Of a DNA stretch of 64,000 nt, positions 36,472 to 45,329 are shown one piece after another. The first letter of the stretch is position 1. Every line of letters begins with the position of its first letter. The stretch is from Mucilaginibacter sp. Its GTDB lineage: Bacteria > Bacteroidota > Bacteroidia > Sphingobacteriales > Sphingobacteriaceae. The translations under genes were made by a program, and so were the position numbers. Below the pieces are notes generated by a model. The model worked only from the letters and a program-made list of their open reading frames with translations, made no database searches and was not told the origin of the DNA. The DNA is taken from assembly GCA_028288305.1 (NCBI GenBank), contig JAQBOA010000022.1, positions 1 through 64,000 of the forward strand, read 5' to 3'.

Positions 36472-38895
36472 TTACTCGCTCCTTAAACTTTTCACCGGGT
36501 TTGCCAATGCTGCTTTTATCGATTGAAAACTTATGGTTAAAACTGCAACCAGCAAGGCAATGCATCCGGCCAATAAAAACACCCACCATTCAATATTAAT
36601 CCGGTATGCAAAATCCTGCAGCCATTTGTACATTGCATACCAGGTTATCGGGAATGCTATTAATGAGGCTATTATGATCAATTTTAAAAATTCCTTTGAT
36701 AGCATTGCTGTTATGCTGCCTGTTGATGCACCCAGCACTTTCCGGATACCTATTTCTTTTACCCTTTGACGTATCATGAATGCTGCCAGGCCAAACAAAC
36801 CAAGGCATGCAATGATGATGGCGATTATAGAAAAAGAGGTAAATATTTGGCCGGTACGTTGTTCTGACGCATATAACGACGCGTACTGTTCATCAAGAAA
36901 CGAATAACTAAAAGGTGCACTTGCATTATAAGTATTCCATTGATTTTTAATATCATTTATTAAATGATTTATATCTGTCGTTTTTATTCTGAGTATAATT
37001 GATCCTTTACTATTATTGGATGCTAACATCATTAAAGGGGCGATTTTTTGTTTTGCCGATGTATAATGAAAATCCTTTACCACTCCAACAATAGTATAGT
37101 GTCGTTGTCCGGAACGTATAATAGTTTTACCTATAGGATCGGTATTCCCGAATCCAAGATCGCGCACAGCAGCTTCATTAATAATAACTGATGCTGAATC
37201 AGCCGGTGATGAAGGATAGAAATTCCGCCCTTTTGAAAGCTGCATTCCTAATGTTGGGATATAAGAATTATCAATCCAATAAATTCCGGTTTGTAACTCT
37301 GTGCGGGTACCTTTATCTGCTATATCCTTCACATATATCTCCGTGCCTCCCATGCTATTGTAACCCGGCACATTGCTTGATATGGTGGCATTTACCACAC
37401 GGTTATCATTTAAAAGCTGCTGTTTAAACGCATTTATGTTATCACCAAGCATATAAGTGTCATTTATCACCAATACCTGGTTTTTATCATAGCCCAGCTT
37501 TTTATTCTGCATAAAATGTAATTGCTGGTAAACTATAAATGTGGAAATTATTAATGCTGTTGATATAGCAAACTGGAAAACAATCAAACTGCTGCGAAGG
37601 CCTCCCCTGTTTGCCGGTTGTGTACCGTTGCTTCCTTTTAATATAGAAATAATCTGGAAAGATGACAGAAAGAATGCGGGGTAAATCCCTGCTATTATGC
37701 CAACAATTAGTGTTAATGCAGTTTCTAAAATTAAAGCTTTATAATTTAAAAAGAATCCTATAGCTACCTGTTTTCCTGAAAGATCATTAAAATAAGGTAA
37801 CAATAAGTAAACCATACCTAAGGCAAAAAGCAAAGCCAAAAAAGTGAGCATAACTGACTCTATTAAGAACTGAGAGACCAGCTTGTTTTTTGCAGAACCG
37901 AGCACTTTCCGAATGCCTATTTCTTTTGAACGTTTGGTGGCGCTTGCTGTTGAAAGGTTAGTGAAATTAATACAGGCCAGCAATAATATAAATAATGCAA
38001 GGGCGCCGAATATATAGATGTAATGAATATCGCCATTAGCCTCAAATTCGTACTTCGTTGATGAATGTAAATGAATATCGGTAAGCGGTTGTAAAAAGAA
38101 TATGAAAGAATTTACGGATTTTTGAGCTTCCGCAAGACTAACACCCATATCATGCTGAATTTCCGGCACCACAAATTTTGCAACCAATTGTGGAAAGCCA
38201 GCTTCCAGCTTTTTAGGATTAGCATTTTTATCAAGCAAAAGGTAAGTATAGTACCCCACATTGCTCCACGTTTGTTTTGCCCTGGGTGTAACAAAAGTTA
38301 CCATGCTCATAAACGCATCTGCATGGAAGTGAGAATTATCAGGTATTTTATCAATCACCCCAGTTACTTTTACGAGGTCGCTGCCTACCGTTAAAGCTTT
38401 ACCAAGCGCCAGTGAATTACCAAAATATTTCTTTTCAAACGCCTTTGTTATCACAATACTTTTGGGTTCTGTAAGTGCTGTTTTAATATCTCCCTCAACC
38501 AATGGAATGGAAAACATTTGAAAGAAATTTGAGTCGATAAGTACTACCTTATCTTCTTTAAATTGATGTTCCTGGTATTTAACAAATACCGACCCCCTTC
38601 CTGTCAAACGGGTAACGGCTAACACTTCTGGAAACACGCTTTTTATTCCTTGCCCAACGGCTACATCCACACTTGGAAAATCAGCTGCAGCATTGTTTCC
38701 ATTTGAATGAAGGGCCACACGGTAAAGCTGCTTTGCCTGTGCCGGGTAGGTATCATAGGTTAGCTCCTGGTATAAATATGCCCCAATGAGCATACAACAG
38801 GTAAGTCCGATCGATAAACCAAATACATTAATAAATGAGAACACCTTGTTGCTTTTAAGGTTTCGCCAAGCGGTGATAATGAAGTTTTTAACCAT
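36472..38895 (-). CDS. P13: MacB/FtsX-type ABC permease, first gene of unit B
   Basis: 807 residues, starting MVKNFIITAWRNLKSNK. It heads unit B (P13 to P7); the promoter box is only about 40 bp from the start codon. Subgroup of P10: both have FGLTVGLTCC/FGLSIGLTCC in TM1 and the NGDI-Y-YIF segment before TM2. TM2 end NFTNLSTASATKRSKEIGIRK, with Ala-Ser in place of the AR/AQ of the others. The first periplasmic domain has KKYFGNSLALGKAL, missing the Pro-Ile of PIGK. Pre-TM2 signature PLTDIHLHS. Second coupling helix at about 713; tail NPVKSLRSE. Confidence 0.92.
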   Translation of the reverse strand: MVKNFIITAWRNLKSNKVFSFINVFGLSIGLTCCMLIGAYLYQELTYDTYPAQAKQLYRVALHSNGNNAAADFPSVDVAVGQGIKSVFPEVLAVTRLTGRGSVFVKYQEHQFKEDKVVLIDSNFFQMFSIPLVEGDIKTALTEPKSIVITKAFEKKYFGNSLALGKALTVGSDLVKVTGVIDKIPDNSHFHADAFMSMVTFVTPRAKQTWSNVGYYTYLLLDKNANPKKLEAGFPQLVAKFVVPEIQHDMGVSLAEAQKSVNSFIFFLQPLTDIHLHSSTKYEFEANGDIHYIYIFGALALFILLLACINFTNLSTASATKRSKEIGIRKVLGSAKNKLVSQFLIESVMLTFLALLFALGMVYLLLPYFNDLSGKQVAIGFFLNYKALILETALTLIVGIIAGIYPAFFLSSFQIISILKGSNGTQPANRGGLRSSLIVFQFAISTALIISTFIVYQQLHFMQNKKLGYDKNQVLVINDTYMLGDNINAFKQQLLNDNRVVNATISSNVPGYNSMGGTEIYVKDIADKGTRTELQTGIYWIDNSYIPTLGMQLSKGRNFYPSSPADSASVIINEAAVRDLGFGNTDPIGKTIIRSGQRHYTIVGVVKDFHYTSAKQKIAPLMMLASNNSKGSIILRIKTTDINHLINDIKNQWNTYNASAPFSYSFLDEQYASLYASEQRTGQIFTSFSIIAIIIACLGLFGLAAFMIRQRVKEIGIRKVLGASTGSITAMLSKEFLKLIIIASLIAFPITWYAMYKWLQDFAYRINIEWWVFLLAGCIALLVAVLTISFQSIKAALANPVKSLRSE

Positions 38896-38920
38896 ACCCT
38901 AGCCTATTTTTTGAAAGTAT

Positions 38921-38940
38921 GTTTAAATTACATACCAAAC
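38921..38940 (-). promoter_or_regulatory. putative sigma-54-like promoter of unit B
   Basis: On the - strand this reads GTTTGGTATGTAATTTAAAC. It matches the unit D box through GTTTGGTATGT. The GG is 54-55 bp from the near edge of the dyad pair at 38990 and about 40 bp from the P13 start, giving a predicted leader of about 16 bases. Confidence 0.55.
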
Positions 38941-38989
38941 AGTTAATTAATTGATAATAAGACAATTAAATTTGCAATTTAATTGCAAC

Positions 38990-39028
38990 TGTTCGCATGC
39001 GTAACACCTACTGTACGATTATGATACA
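38990..39028 (-). promoter_or_regulatory. tandem dyad operator/UAS of unit B
   Basis: On the - strand: TGTATCATAATCGTACA (39028-39012), spacer GTAGG, TGTTACGCATGCGAACA (39006-38990). The near dyad has an extended GCATGC centre. Layout identical to the other three. Confidence 0.82.
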
Positions 39029-39048
39029 GTTAAAAAATTTCGGATTTT

Positions 39049-39084
39049 AGCCCCCTCTAAATCTCCCCCGGTTGGGGAGACTTT
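39049..39084. repeat. CCCCTCTAAATCTCC-type hairpin repeat, copy 2
   Basis: AGCCCCCTCTAAATCTCC plus CCCGGTTGGGGAGACTTT, the same as the copies at 28846 and 52901. It lies between the unit B dyads and the terminator of the DUF4097-like gene. Confidence 0.75.
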
Positions 39085-39116
39085 AAAATTCTAATTAAAT
39101 TTTGTTGGCTAATTAA

Positions 39117-39158
39117 AAAGCGGTTTTAATGTGATTAAAAACACATCAAAACCGCTTT
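39117..39158 (-). terminator. terminator of the DUF4097-like gene
   Basis: A 17-bp stem: AAAGCGGTTTTAATGTG (39117-39133) and CACATCAAAACCGCTTT (39142-39158), with one G-U type mismatch and an 8-base loop. Flanked by A/T runs. It begins 28 bp beyond the stop codon at 39187. Confidence 0.82.
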
Positions 39159-39186
39159 AATTGAGAATATAAATTTATCTGTAATA

Positions 39187-40227
39187 TTAATTGAAACTCA
39201 ACTCCAGATGTCCGCTTGCATCAACATGAACTGGTACACCGCCACCGTTTACCGAGCCATGTACATGATCTTTTTCCCATTCACCACTAAAATTGCTTAA
39301 ATCTGGTTTGTTTATCCTATTTGCCGAAAGGTCAAGATTAAGACCTTGTTTTGATGGTAATCTCAAATCAATATGTCCTCCGCTGTCATCCAGCTTTACG
39401 TATTTACCTACATGCAATAACTCAACATGCATACTGCCGCCGCTGGTTGATGCTTCCAGACTGCATGACAATTGAGTTAAATTTACGCTGCCACCAGAGG
39501 TACCGGTAATTAATTCGCCTTCAATATTGTTTGCTGATACACTGCCGCCGCTTGTATTTGCATTTATTGACCCCTTTAAATCTTCAAGGTGCAAAGAACC
39601 GCCAGATGTTTCCAACCGTATTTTTCCCTTGCAATTATTGGCATGGATACTGCCGCCGCTGGTTTCCAAATTAATATTGTCACCAGAATTGGATACTTCA
39701 ATGCTGCCACCTGATGTTTCTCCTTTTATTATGCCGGTAAGTGCGTCAATATGCAAGCTACCGCCGCTGGTGCCAAAATTTTCATCGCCTGATAAATTAT
39801 CCAAATGGATGCTGCCCCCACTGGTGCTTAAATGGGTAGAAACCTGTTTTGGAACATATATTTTAAAGGAGATACTTAATTGCTTCCTCCAGTCCCAGTT
39901 AAAACCATTTTCACGTTTTCTTTTTGCCTCAGCATGCACTTCATGGTCACCAACTGAAACCTGCAAGATATAATCCTCATCAAGCCGTTTTTTAATTTCT
40001 TCACGGGTAAGGTCCTGATTATTGTTACCATGTACATATACTTCAACACGAGGTGCCTGGCCTGATGCACCACTAACAGTAATGCTTCCGCCTGATGTTT
40101 TAACAAACACCTCTTTTATAGCATCATTGGCTAATGATTTAGTTTCATAGGGGGTTTTATTCCAATCCTGTCCAAATGCAACGTATGTCTGGCAGGCAAT
40201 TAATAATAGTAAAAAGTAAGTTTTCAT
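39187..40227 (-). CDS. secreted DUF4097/GIN-type repeat protein with strict 18-residue TSGGS repeats
   Basis: 346 residues. Signal peptide 1-19 (MKTYFLLLLIACQTYVAFG, cleavage before QDWN). An N-terminal region (40-130) has one TSGGS at 44. Then TSGGS recurs with Thr at 135, 153, 171, 189, 207, 225, 243 and 261, an exact 18-residue period, followed by a degenerate DSGGH at 281. This suits a right-handed beta-helix with one coil per repeat, the fold expected for this family of putative surface or adhesin-like proteins. The C-terminal part (290-346) is glycine- and His-rich. It interrupts the permease array between P14 and P13, has its own terminator, and lies behind the hairpin that ends unit A, so it is probably a separate transcript. 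Function unknown. Confidence 0.85.
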   Translation of the reverse strand: MKTYFLLLLIACQTYVAFGQDWNKTPYETKSLANDAIKEVFVKTSGGSITVSGASGQAPRVEVYVHGNNNQDLTREEIKKRLDEDYILQVSVGDHEVHAEAKRKRENGFNWDWRKQLSISFKIYVPKQVSTHLSTSGGSIHLDNLSGDENFGTSGGSLHIDALTGIIKGETSGGSIEVSNSGDNINLETSGGSIHANNCKGKIRLETSGGSLHLEDLKGSINANTSGGSVSANNIEGELITGTSGGSVNLTQLSCSLEASTSGGSMHVELLHVGKYVKLDDSGGHIDLRLPSKQGLNLDLSANRINKPDLSNFSGEWEKDHVHGSVNGGGVPVHVDASGHLELSFN

Positions 40228-40253
40228 TTCTATTGTGTTTGTTTTTTATAATA

Positions 40254-40281
40254 GACCTACTTTTAATATGTTACGTTGCAT
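40254..40281 (-). promoter_or_regulatory. possible ECF-type promoter of the DUF4097-like gene
   Basis: On the - strand, TGCAACG (from 40280) is followed by GTC (40256-40254), with 18 bases between AAC and GTC. This resembles ECF sigma -35 (AAC) and -10 (GTC) elements at normal spacing, with the start codon about 27 bp further on. Weak evidence, since both elements are short. Confidence 0.3.
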
Positions 40282-40294
40282 GGGATTGAAATAA

Positions 40295-40363
40295 GTTTGC
40301 AGTAAGCAGTTTACAGTGGGCAGTTAAAATTTCATTGCAAACTGCCTACTGTAAACTGCAAAC
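40295..40363. terminator. GCAGTTT-type palindromic repeat; probable end of unit A
   Basis: Left arm GTTTGCAGTAAGCAGTTTAC... (40295-40325), right arm AACTGCCTACTGTAAACTGC... (40340-40363). The arms match over 24 bp except that the left has one extra 7-base unit (AAGCAGT). It ends 4 bp from the P14 stop. Confidence 0.6.
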
Positions 40364-40367
40364 TTTT

Positions 40368-42755
40368 TCATTCGCTCCTTAAGCTCTTAACCGGGTTTGC
40401 CATTGCTGCTTTTAAAGCCTGTACACTTACCGTAACACCTGCAACAATTAACGAAGCCGCGCCGGCTACAATAAATATCCACCAGTGAATTGATATACGA
40501 TAAGCAAAATCCTGCAGCCATTTATTAGACATATACCAGGCTATAGGCGAAGCAATTGCTGTTGCGATAATAACTAATATCAAAAAGTCTTTTGAGATGA
40601 GCAGGATAATATTGGATACATTTGCTCCTAAAACTTTCCGGATACCTATTTCTTTTGTACGCTGTACTACAGCATAAGCAGTTACAGCAAATAATCCCAG
40701 GCAGGCCAGCAATATAGCAAGTACCGAGAAGGTTGTAAAAACTTCGGCAGTACGCTGTTCAGTGCGGTATAAAGCATCATAATCTTCATCTAAAAACTTG
40801 TATTCAAAAGGCCTTCCGGGGAAACGTTCCTTCCATATTTTTTCTAAAGCCGTTATAATTGATGCCGTATTATTTCCATTTATGCGTATAAATACGTTCT
40901 GGGTTTGAAAGTGATCTAAAAATATAAGCAGTGGGCCTATCGGGTCATGAAATGATTTGAAATTAAAATCCTTGACCACAGCCTTTACACGCCCCGGAAA
41001 GCCTTTTTTCAATTCCTTGCCAATGGCCTGCTCCGGCGTCCATCCCAGTGCACGGGCGGCAGATTCGTTAAGCATAAATGAAAAATGGAAATTTTTACTC
41101 TGGTTGGTTGTATCAATTTGTAAAACATCGGTTTGGTTATAGTCAGTACCGGCAATGATCTTTATTTGCATAGTTTTGATGAAATCCTCATCCATCGGCA
41201 GTGCGTTTACCGAAATATCCTTACCGTCGACGGTTTGGATGGCATCGCCCCATTCTACATTTACAGGTTCGTTGTTTGCGGTCGCAACACCTTCAACTCC
41301 GGGCAGGCTGCCGATAGCTTTTTTAAGGCCGGTAACCAAGGGCAGCATTTTATAGCTTACCGGTAAAACGACCACGTTACTTTTGTTATACCCGATATCC
41401 TTATTACGGATATAGGATAATTGCTGAAGAATAACCACAGTTGTTGCTATCAGAAAAATTGAAATGATAAACTGGAAAATGATAAGCGACCTGCGCACAT
41501 TTTGCCCGGAGGTAAATGAAAAGCCCGACTTTAAAATCTTAGCCAGTTTGACATTGGATAACAATAATGCAGGATAAACTCCGGCCACCAAACCAATAGC
41601 GCTTCCTAATGCAGCCAAGCCAAGGATAATCATCGGGTCGAGCAAAATATTAAATTGGAGTTGTTTGCCCGATACCTGGTTGAACAGCGGCAATAACAAA
41701 AATGCCAGTCCGAAAGCGATGATTGCGGCAATAATCGTCACGAAAAGTGATTCACCAATAAACTGCCTGAACAGTTGGTGTTTGGCGGCGCCCATAACCT
41801 TACGGATGCCAATTTCGGCGCCACGGCCTGCTGATTGCGCGATGGACAGATTTACATAGTTAACACAGGCAATAACCAGTATCAATACAGCTACAATAAG
41901 CATAATATAAATATAGGCAATGCTTCCGTTTGGTTCCGGCGCGTTAGGAAGGTTCGAGTGCAAATGAACACTGGTTAATGGCTCTAAATGATAGGTCAGG
42001 TGTTCGCCCGCCGGGAGTTTTAGCTCATTTTTGCCGATATCGGACATGTAATTGCTTATTTGCGACTTCAAAGGCTGAATGTCAGCGCCGTCCTTAAGCA
42101 GCAAATAGGTAATATAGTTAGCCGACCACCACTGCTCCGGTCTTTTTGCAGCAGATAGGTTGCTAAACGGAACAATAAAATCGAACCTGATCTGCGAATT
42201 GGTTGGCGCGTCCTCAGCCACACCGGAAACCATGAAGCTTTGGTCGCTAAGCTTTAAGATTTTGCCAATGGGGTCGTCACTATCAAAGTATTTTTTAGCT
42301 GTACTTTGCGTGATGATAATTTTATTGGGTTCATTTAACGCCGTTGTTTTATCTCCCTTAACGAGTTTAAACGAGAATATTTTTAAGAATGATGGGTCGG
42401 CAAATAAAAGACTGCCTTCCTTAAAAACACGGTCGTTACAAGTAACTACCTCCGACCGCTTTTCGAGCCGCACAAAATCCACTACTGCCGGAAAGGTCCG
42501 CTTAAATTGCGGGCCCACTTTTGTGCCGGTTACCGCCACTTTCTGCGGGGCTTCGCCATGCCCGTAATCCATCGTAACGCGTACTATCCTGTCGGCATTT
42601 TCATTAAACCGGTCATAACTCAATTCATGCTTAATATAAATGCCTATTAACAGGCAGCTAACAATACCAACCGTTAACCCGATGATATTTATAAAAGCAT
42701 ATAGCCTGTTCTTTTTTAAATTTCTCCAGGCGATTTTGAAATAATTCTTTATCAT
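40368..42755 (-). CDS. P14: MacB/FtsX-type ABC permease, last gene of unit A
   Basis: 795 residues. It falls with P10/P13/P17/P21 by the EPNGSIAYIYI segment before TM2. The first periplasmic domain end (SGVAEDAPTNSQIRFDF) instead resembles P11/P12/P18 (VTGVAENAPSNSS), so it bridges two subgroups. TM2 end NYVNLSIAQSAGRGAEIGIRK: the first coupling helix starts AEIGIRK, without the usual Lys. In the first domain KYFDSDDPIGK has Asp in place of Gly of YFG. Pre-TM2 signature PLTSVHLHS. The region after coupling helix 2 (about 701) is KVLGANVSNI. Tail NPVKSLRSE. Confidence 0.92.
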   Translation of the reverse strand: MIKNYFKIAWRNLKKNRLYAFINIIGLTVGIVSCLLIGIYIKHELSYDRFNENADRIVRVTMDYGHGEAPQKVAVTGTKVGPQFKRTFPAVVDFVRLEKRSEVVTCNDRVFKEGSLLFADPSFLKIFSFKLVKGDKTTALNEPNKIIITQSTAKKYFDSDDPIGKILKLSDQSFMVSGVAEDAPTNSQIRFDFIVPFSNLSAAKRPEQWWSANYITYLLLKDGADIQPLKSQISNYMSDIGKNELKLPAGEHLTYHLEPLTSVHLHSNLPNAPEPNGSIAYIYIMLIVAVLILVIACVNYVNLSIAQSAGRGAEIGIRKVMGAAKHQLFRQFIGESLFVTIIAAIIAFGLAFLLLPLFNQVSGKQLQFNILLDPMIILGLAALGSAIGLVAGVYPALLLSNVKLAKILKSGFSFTSGQNVRRSLIIFQFIISIFLIATTVVILQQLSYIRNKDIGYNKSNVVVLPVSYKMLPLVTGLKKAIGSLPGVEGVATANNEPVNVEWGDAIQTVDGKDISVNALPMDEDFIKTMQIKIIAGTDYNQTDVLQIDTTNQSKNFHFSFMLNESAARALGWTPEQAIGKELKKGFPGRVKAVVKDFNFKSFHDPIGPLLIFLDHFQTQNVFIRINGNNTASIITALEKIWKERFPGRPFEYKFLDEDYDALYRTEQRTAEVFTTFSVLAILLACLGLFAVTAYAVVQRTKEIGIRKVLGANVSNIILLISKDFLILVIIATAIASPIAWYMSNKWLQDFAYRISIHWWIFIVAGAASLIVAGVTVSVQALKAAMANPVKSLRSE

Positions 42756-42760
42756 AATTT

Positions 42761-42842
42761 AGTCATTAGTCATTGGGTTATTAGCTGTTTATTATTATCA
42801 GGTCATTCATTGCAAGTTATACAAATGATTAATGACCAATGG
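42761..42842. repeat. GTCATTA-type palindromic repeat, short copy (P14/P15 spacer)
   Basis: Left arm AGTCATTAGTCATTGGG (42761-42777), right arm AATGATTAATGACCAATGG (42824-42842). The central part GGTCATTCATTGCAAG has lost the TTGCCAAC core. Confidence 0.7.
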
Positions 42843-42846
42843 CAAT

Positions 42847-45219
42847 TTATTCGCTCCTTAAACTCTTCACCGGGTTTGCCAACGCTGCCCTGATGGATTG
42901 AAAACTTATAGTGATTAAAGCAATTAATATAGCTGTAACGCCTGCCAAACCGAAAACCCACCACTGTATAGTTGCGCGATAAACAAAATCTTCCAGCCAC
43001 TTATTCATAGCATACCATGCGATTGGTGTTGCGATTATAATTGCAAGTATTACCAGGGTTATAAAATCTTTTGAAAGCATAGTAGTTATATTGATTACCG
43101 TTGCTCCTAAAACTTTTCGTATACCAATTTCTTTTACTTTTACCTGTGCCGTATAAGTTGCCAGTCCAAATAAGCCGAGGCACGAAATCAATATAGCTAT
43201 TACAGCAAAAACATTAAACAATGTGCCTGTGCGCTGGTCTGATTTGTACAGGCTGTCATAAGTTTGATCAAGGAAAGTGTAATCAAACGGGAAGCTCGGA
43301 TTGTATCGTCTCCATACTTTTTCAACCACTTTTATGGCTTTTGGTGCGTCTTTACCTGTAGTTTTAACAAAAATTTGCCAGGTATCCGGCCTGTACCGAA
43401 AAATGAACGGTTCGATTTTTTGCTTTAAGGAAGCAAAATGAAAATCTTTAACCACCCCGATGATAGTCCCGTTTGTACCCCAAAGCTTAAAGCGTTTTCC
43501 AACCGGGTTTTTGATACCTGCATTCCGCACAGCAGTTTCATTCAGAATATAATGTACTGAATCCGTCTTTGCACCAGTGAAGTTTGCGCCATATGCTAAT
43601 TTCAGCTTAAAAACGTCAAGGAAATCCTTGTCAATACTCATCGGATGAATTAAAAAGCCCTCATTTGGATTTTTTCCATCCCAATCGGTATCGCCGGTAG
43701 TACCTCCCTGGCTTATAATGTTGTTATCAGCAGTGGTAACACCAAGAATAGCTGATTGGTTAAGCAATTCGCCTTTTGCGGCTAAGTAATGACTTTCCAT
43801 ATCGCGCATGGGCACCGAAAACACGTACGCTTTATCAAAGCCTAATTCTTTTTGCCTTATATAATTTAGCTGCCGGTTGATGATTAAAGTACCAATAATC
43901 AACCCAATTGAAAACACAAATTGACAAACCACTAATACTTTCCTGAAAACTGCATTACCCATACCTAAGGATAGTTTACCCTTTAATGCATTGATGGGTT
44001 TAAATGAGGATAGCAACAAAGCAGGATAAATACTTGATGCAACCAGTGTAATTAATACTGTAAATCCTATAACTTTCCATATATCCTCATTCAACAGGTC
44101 GAAATGCATTTGCTTAGCTGAAATGTCGTTATATAATGGCATTAACAGTGAAATAATTGCAAATACAAGGATCAGCGATATGGAAAAGAACAAGATGGTT
44201 TCCATAATAAACTGCAGAAATAGTTGTGTTCTTGCCGCTCCTATTATTTTACGAACGCTTACTTCTTTTGAACGAAGCATTGCCCGCGCTGTTGACAGAT
44301 TGATGTAATTTATTGCAGCTATTAATAGTATCAAAATAGCCACTATGGCAAATACTTTAACAGTTTGCATTGCCGATGAACTGCCATCGGGATTATAAAG
44401 ATGCGTTTTTGTAAGTGGCTGAAGAATATAATGCCCATCGGATAACTTTGAACCGGCCTGGTGTGATACGTGAATTCGGGTAAGCTTATCCTCTACCGCT
44501 TTAAGCGAAGTTCCGGGCTGTAGCTGCAGGTAAGTATAAGAATAATAGTTGCCCCAATCTTCGTCCATTGATTTCCAGTAATCTTTAGAGCTGTATTGAT
44601 TTTTCCGTATATTGATAGAAAACAGCATGTCGGCTTTGATAGAGGAATTCCCTGGAAAATCAGCCATAACGCCATTAACTACATAATTATCCTTATTATC
44701 CGCCAGTAATACTTTTCCTATTGGATTATCATCCCCGAAATAGCGTTTGGCAGCACTTTGGGTTATAATAATAGATTTGTCTGTCGGGAACGGATTATTG
44801 ACATCGCCTTTCAGCAATTTAAAATCGAAAACTTTAAATATGGATGGATCTGTAAATTTCAATGTTCCACCCTCTTGCCTTAACAATTTATCATGATATC
44901 TGAATACTGAATAGTCGTCATTCCCAAGTATTCTCACGGCATTCTTAACGCCAGGAACTTCTTTTAAAGCATAGGTAGCCACCGGTCCCTGCACCCACTC
45001 CCATACCTGTTTGCTGGTTCCGGTGCCAATCTGGGCATTAACTTTATAAATTTGATCAGCCTTTTTATTAAAGCGGTCAAAACTTAACTCGTCATTTACC
45101 CAAAGCAAGATCAATAATCCTACAGCCAAGCCAACAGTAAGGCCGATGATGTTAATAGCGCTGTAAAATTTATTGTTAAACAAATTGCGCCAGGCGGTTT
45201 TAAAGTAGTTTTTTATCAT
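42847..45219 (-). CDS. P15: MacB/FtsX-type ABC permease (P15/P20 subgroup)
   Basis: 790 residues. By eye 41 of the first 60 residues match P20, five genes away. The pair is defined by a GTGTSKQVWEWVQGPVA / GTGASKQIWQSPVAP segment early in the first periplasmic domain, by MLRSKEVSVRK (first coupling helix with Ser instead of Gly), and by the ETILFFS run after it. Pre-TM2 signature PLTKTHLYN. After TM6 it has GLATYTAQVKVKEIGIRK (about 696), where most others have a QRTKEIG sequence. Tail NPVKSLRSE. Unit A; 110 bp from P16. Confidence 0.92.
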   Translation of the reverse strand: MIKNYFKTAWRNLFNNKFYSAINIIGLTVGLAVGLLILLWVNDELSFDRFNKKADQIYKVNAQIGTGTSKQVWEWVQGPVATYALKEVPGVKNAVRILGNDDYSVFRYHDKLLRQEGGTLKFTDPSIFKVFDFKLLKGDVNNPFPTDKSIIITQSAAKRYFGDDNPIGKVLLADNKDNYVVNGVMADFPGNSSIKADMLFSINIRKNQYSSKDYWKSMDEDWGNYYSYTYLQLQPGTSLKAVEDKLTRIHVSHQAGSKLSDGHYILQPLTKTHLYNPDGSSSAMQTVKVFAIVAILILLIAAINYINLSTARAMLRSKEVSVRKIIGAARTQLFLQFIMETILFFSISLILVFAIISLLMPLYNDISAKQMHFDLLNEDIWKVIGFTVLITLVASSIYPALLLSSFKPINALKGKLSLGMGNAVFRKVLVVCQFVFSIGLIIGTLIINRQLNYIRQKELGFDKAYVFSVPMRDMESHYLAAKGELLNQSAILGVTTADNNIISQGGTTGDTDWDGKNPNEGFLIHPMSIDKDFLDVFKLKLAYGANFTGAKTDSVHYILNETAVRNAGIKNPVGKRFKLWGTNGTIIGVVKDFHFASLKQKIEPFIFRYRPDTWQIFVKTTGKDAPKAIKVVEKVWRRYNPSFPFDYTFLDQTYDSLYKSDQRTGTLFNVFAVIAILISCLGLFGLATYTAQVKVKEIGIRKVLGATVINITTMLSKDFITLVILAIIIATPIAWYAMNKWLEDFVYRATIQWWVFGLAGVTAILIALITISFQSIRAALANPVKSLRSE

Positions 45220-45236
45220 TTTGTTTAGTCATTATG

Positions 45237-45326
45237 TCATTGGTCAGTGGTCATTGAACATTGGTCATTTTTATTTAGTTATAAGCCAGTTGTGCACAAT
45301 GACTAATGACACAATGACTAATGACC
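45237..45326. repeat. GTCATTA-type palindromic repeat, full copy (P15/P16 spacer)
   Basis: Left arm AGTCATTATGTCATTGG... (45237-45268), right arm AATGACTAATGACACAATGAC... (45298-45326). The core here reads GCCAGTTGTGCACAATGAC. Confidence 0.75.
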
Positions 45327-45329
45327 ATT

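Noticed and set aside
39370..39825. 54-bp repeats as a CRISPR or minisatellite outside genes
   Set aside because: They are in frame inside the DUF4097-like gene and encode the 18-residue protein repeats.
39527..39973. 148-codon open frame on the + strand opposite the repeat protein
   Set aside because: It arises from the antisense of the TSGGS repeats (Pro-Pro-rich) and has no start context, signal or recognisable domain.
40274..40281. A fifth dyad operator upstream of the DUF4097-like gene (TGTTAC at 40269-40274)
   Set aside because: Only one half-site-like hexamer is present; there is no partner CGAACA at 5 bp and no second dyad.
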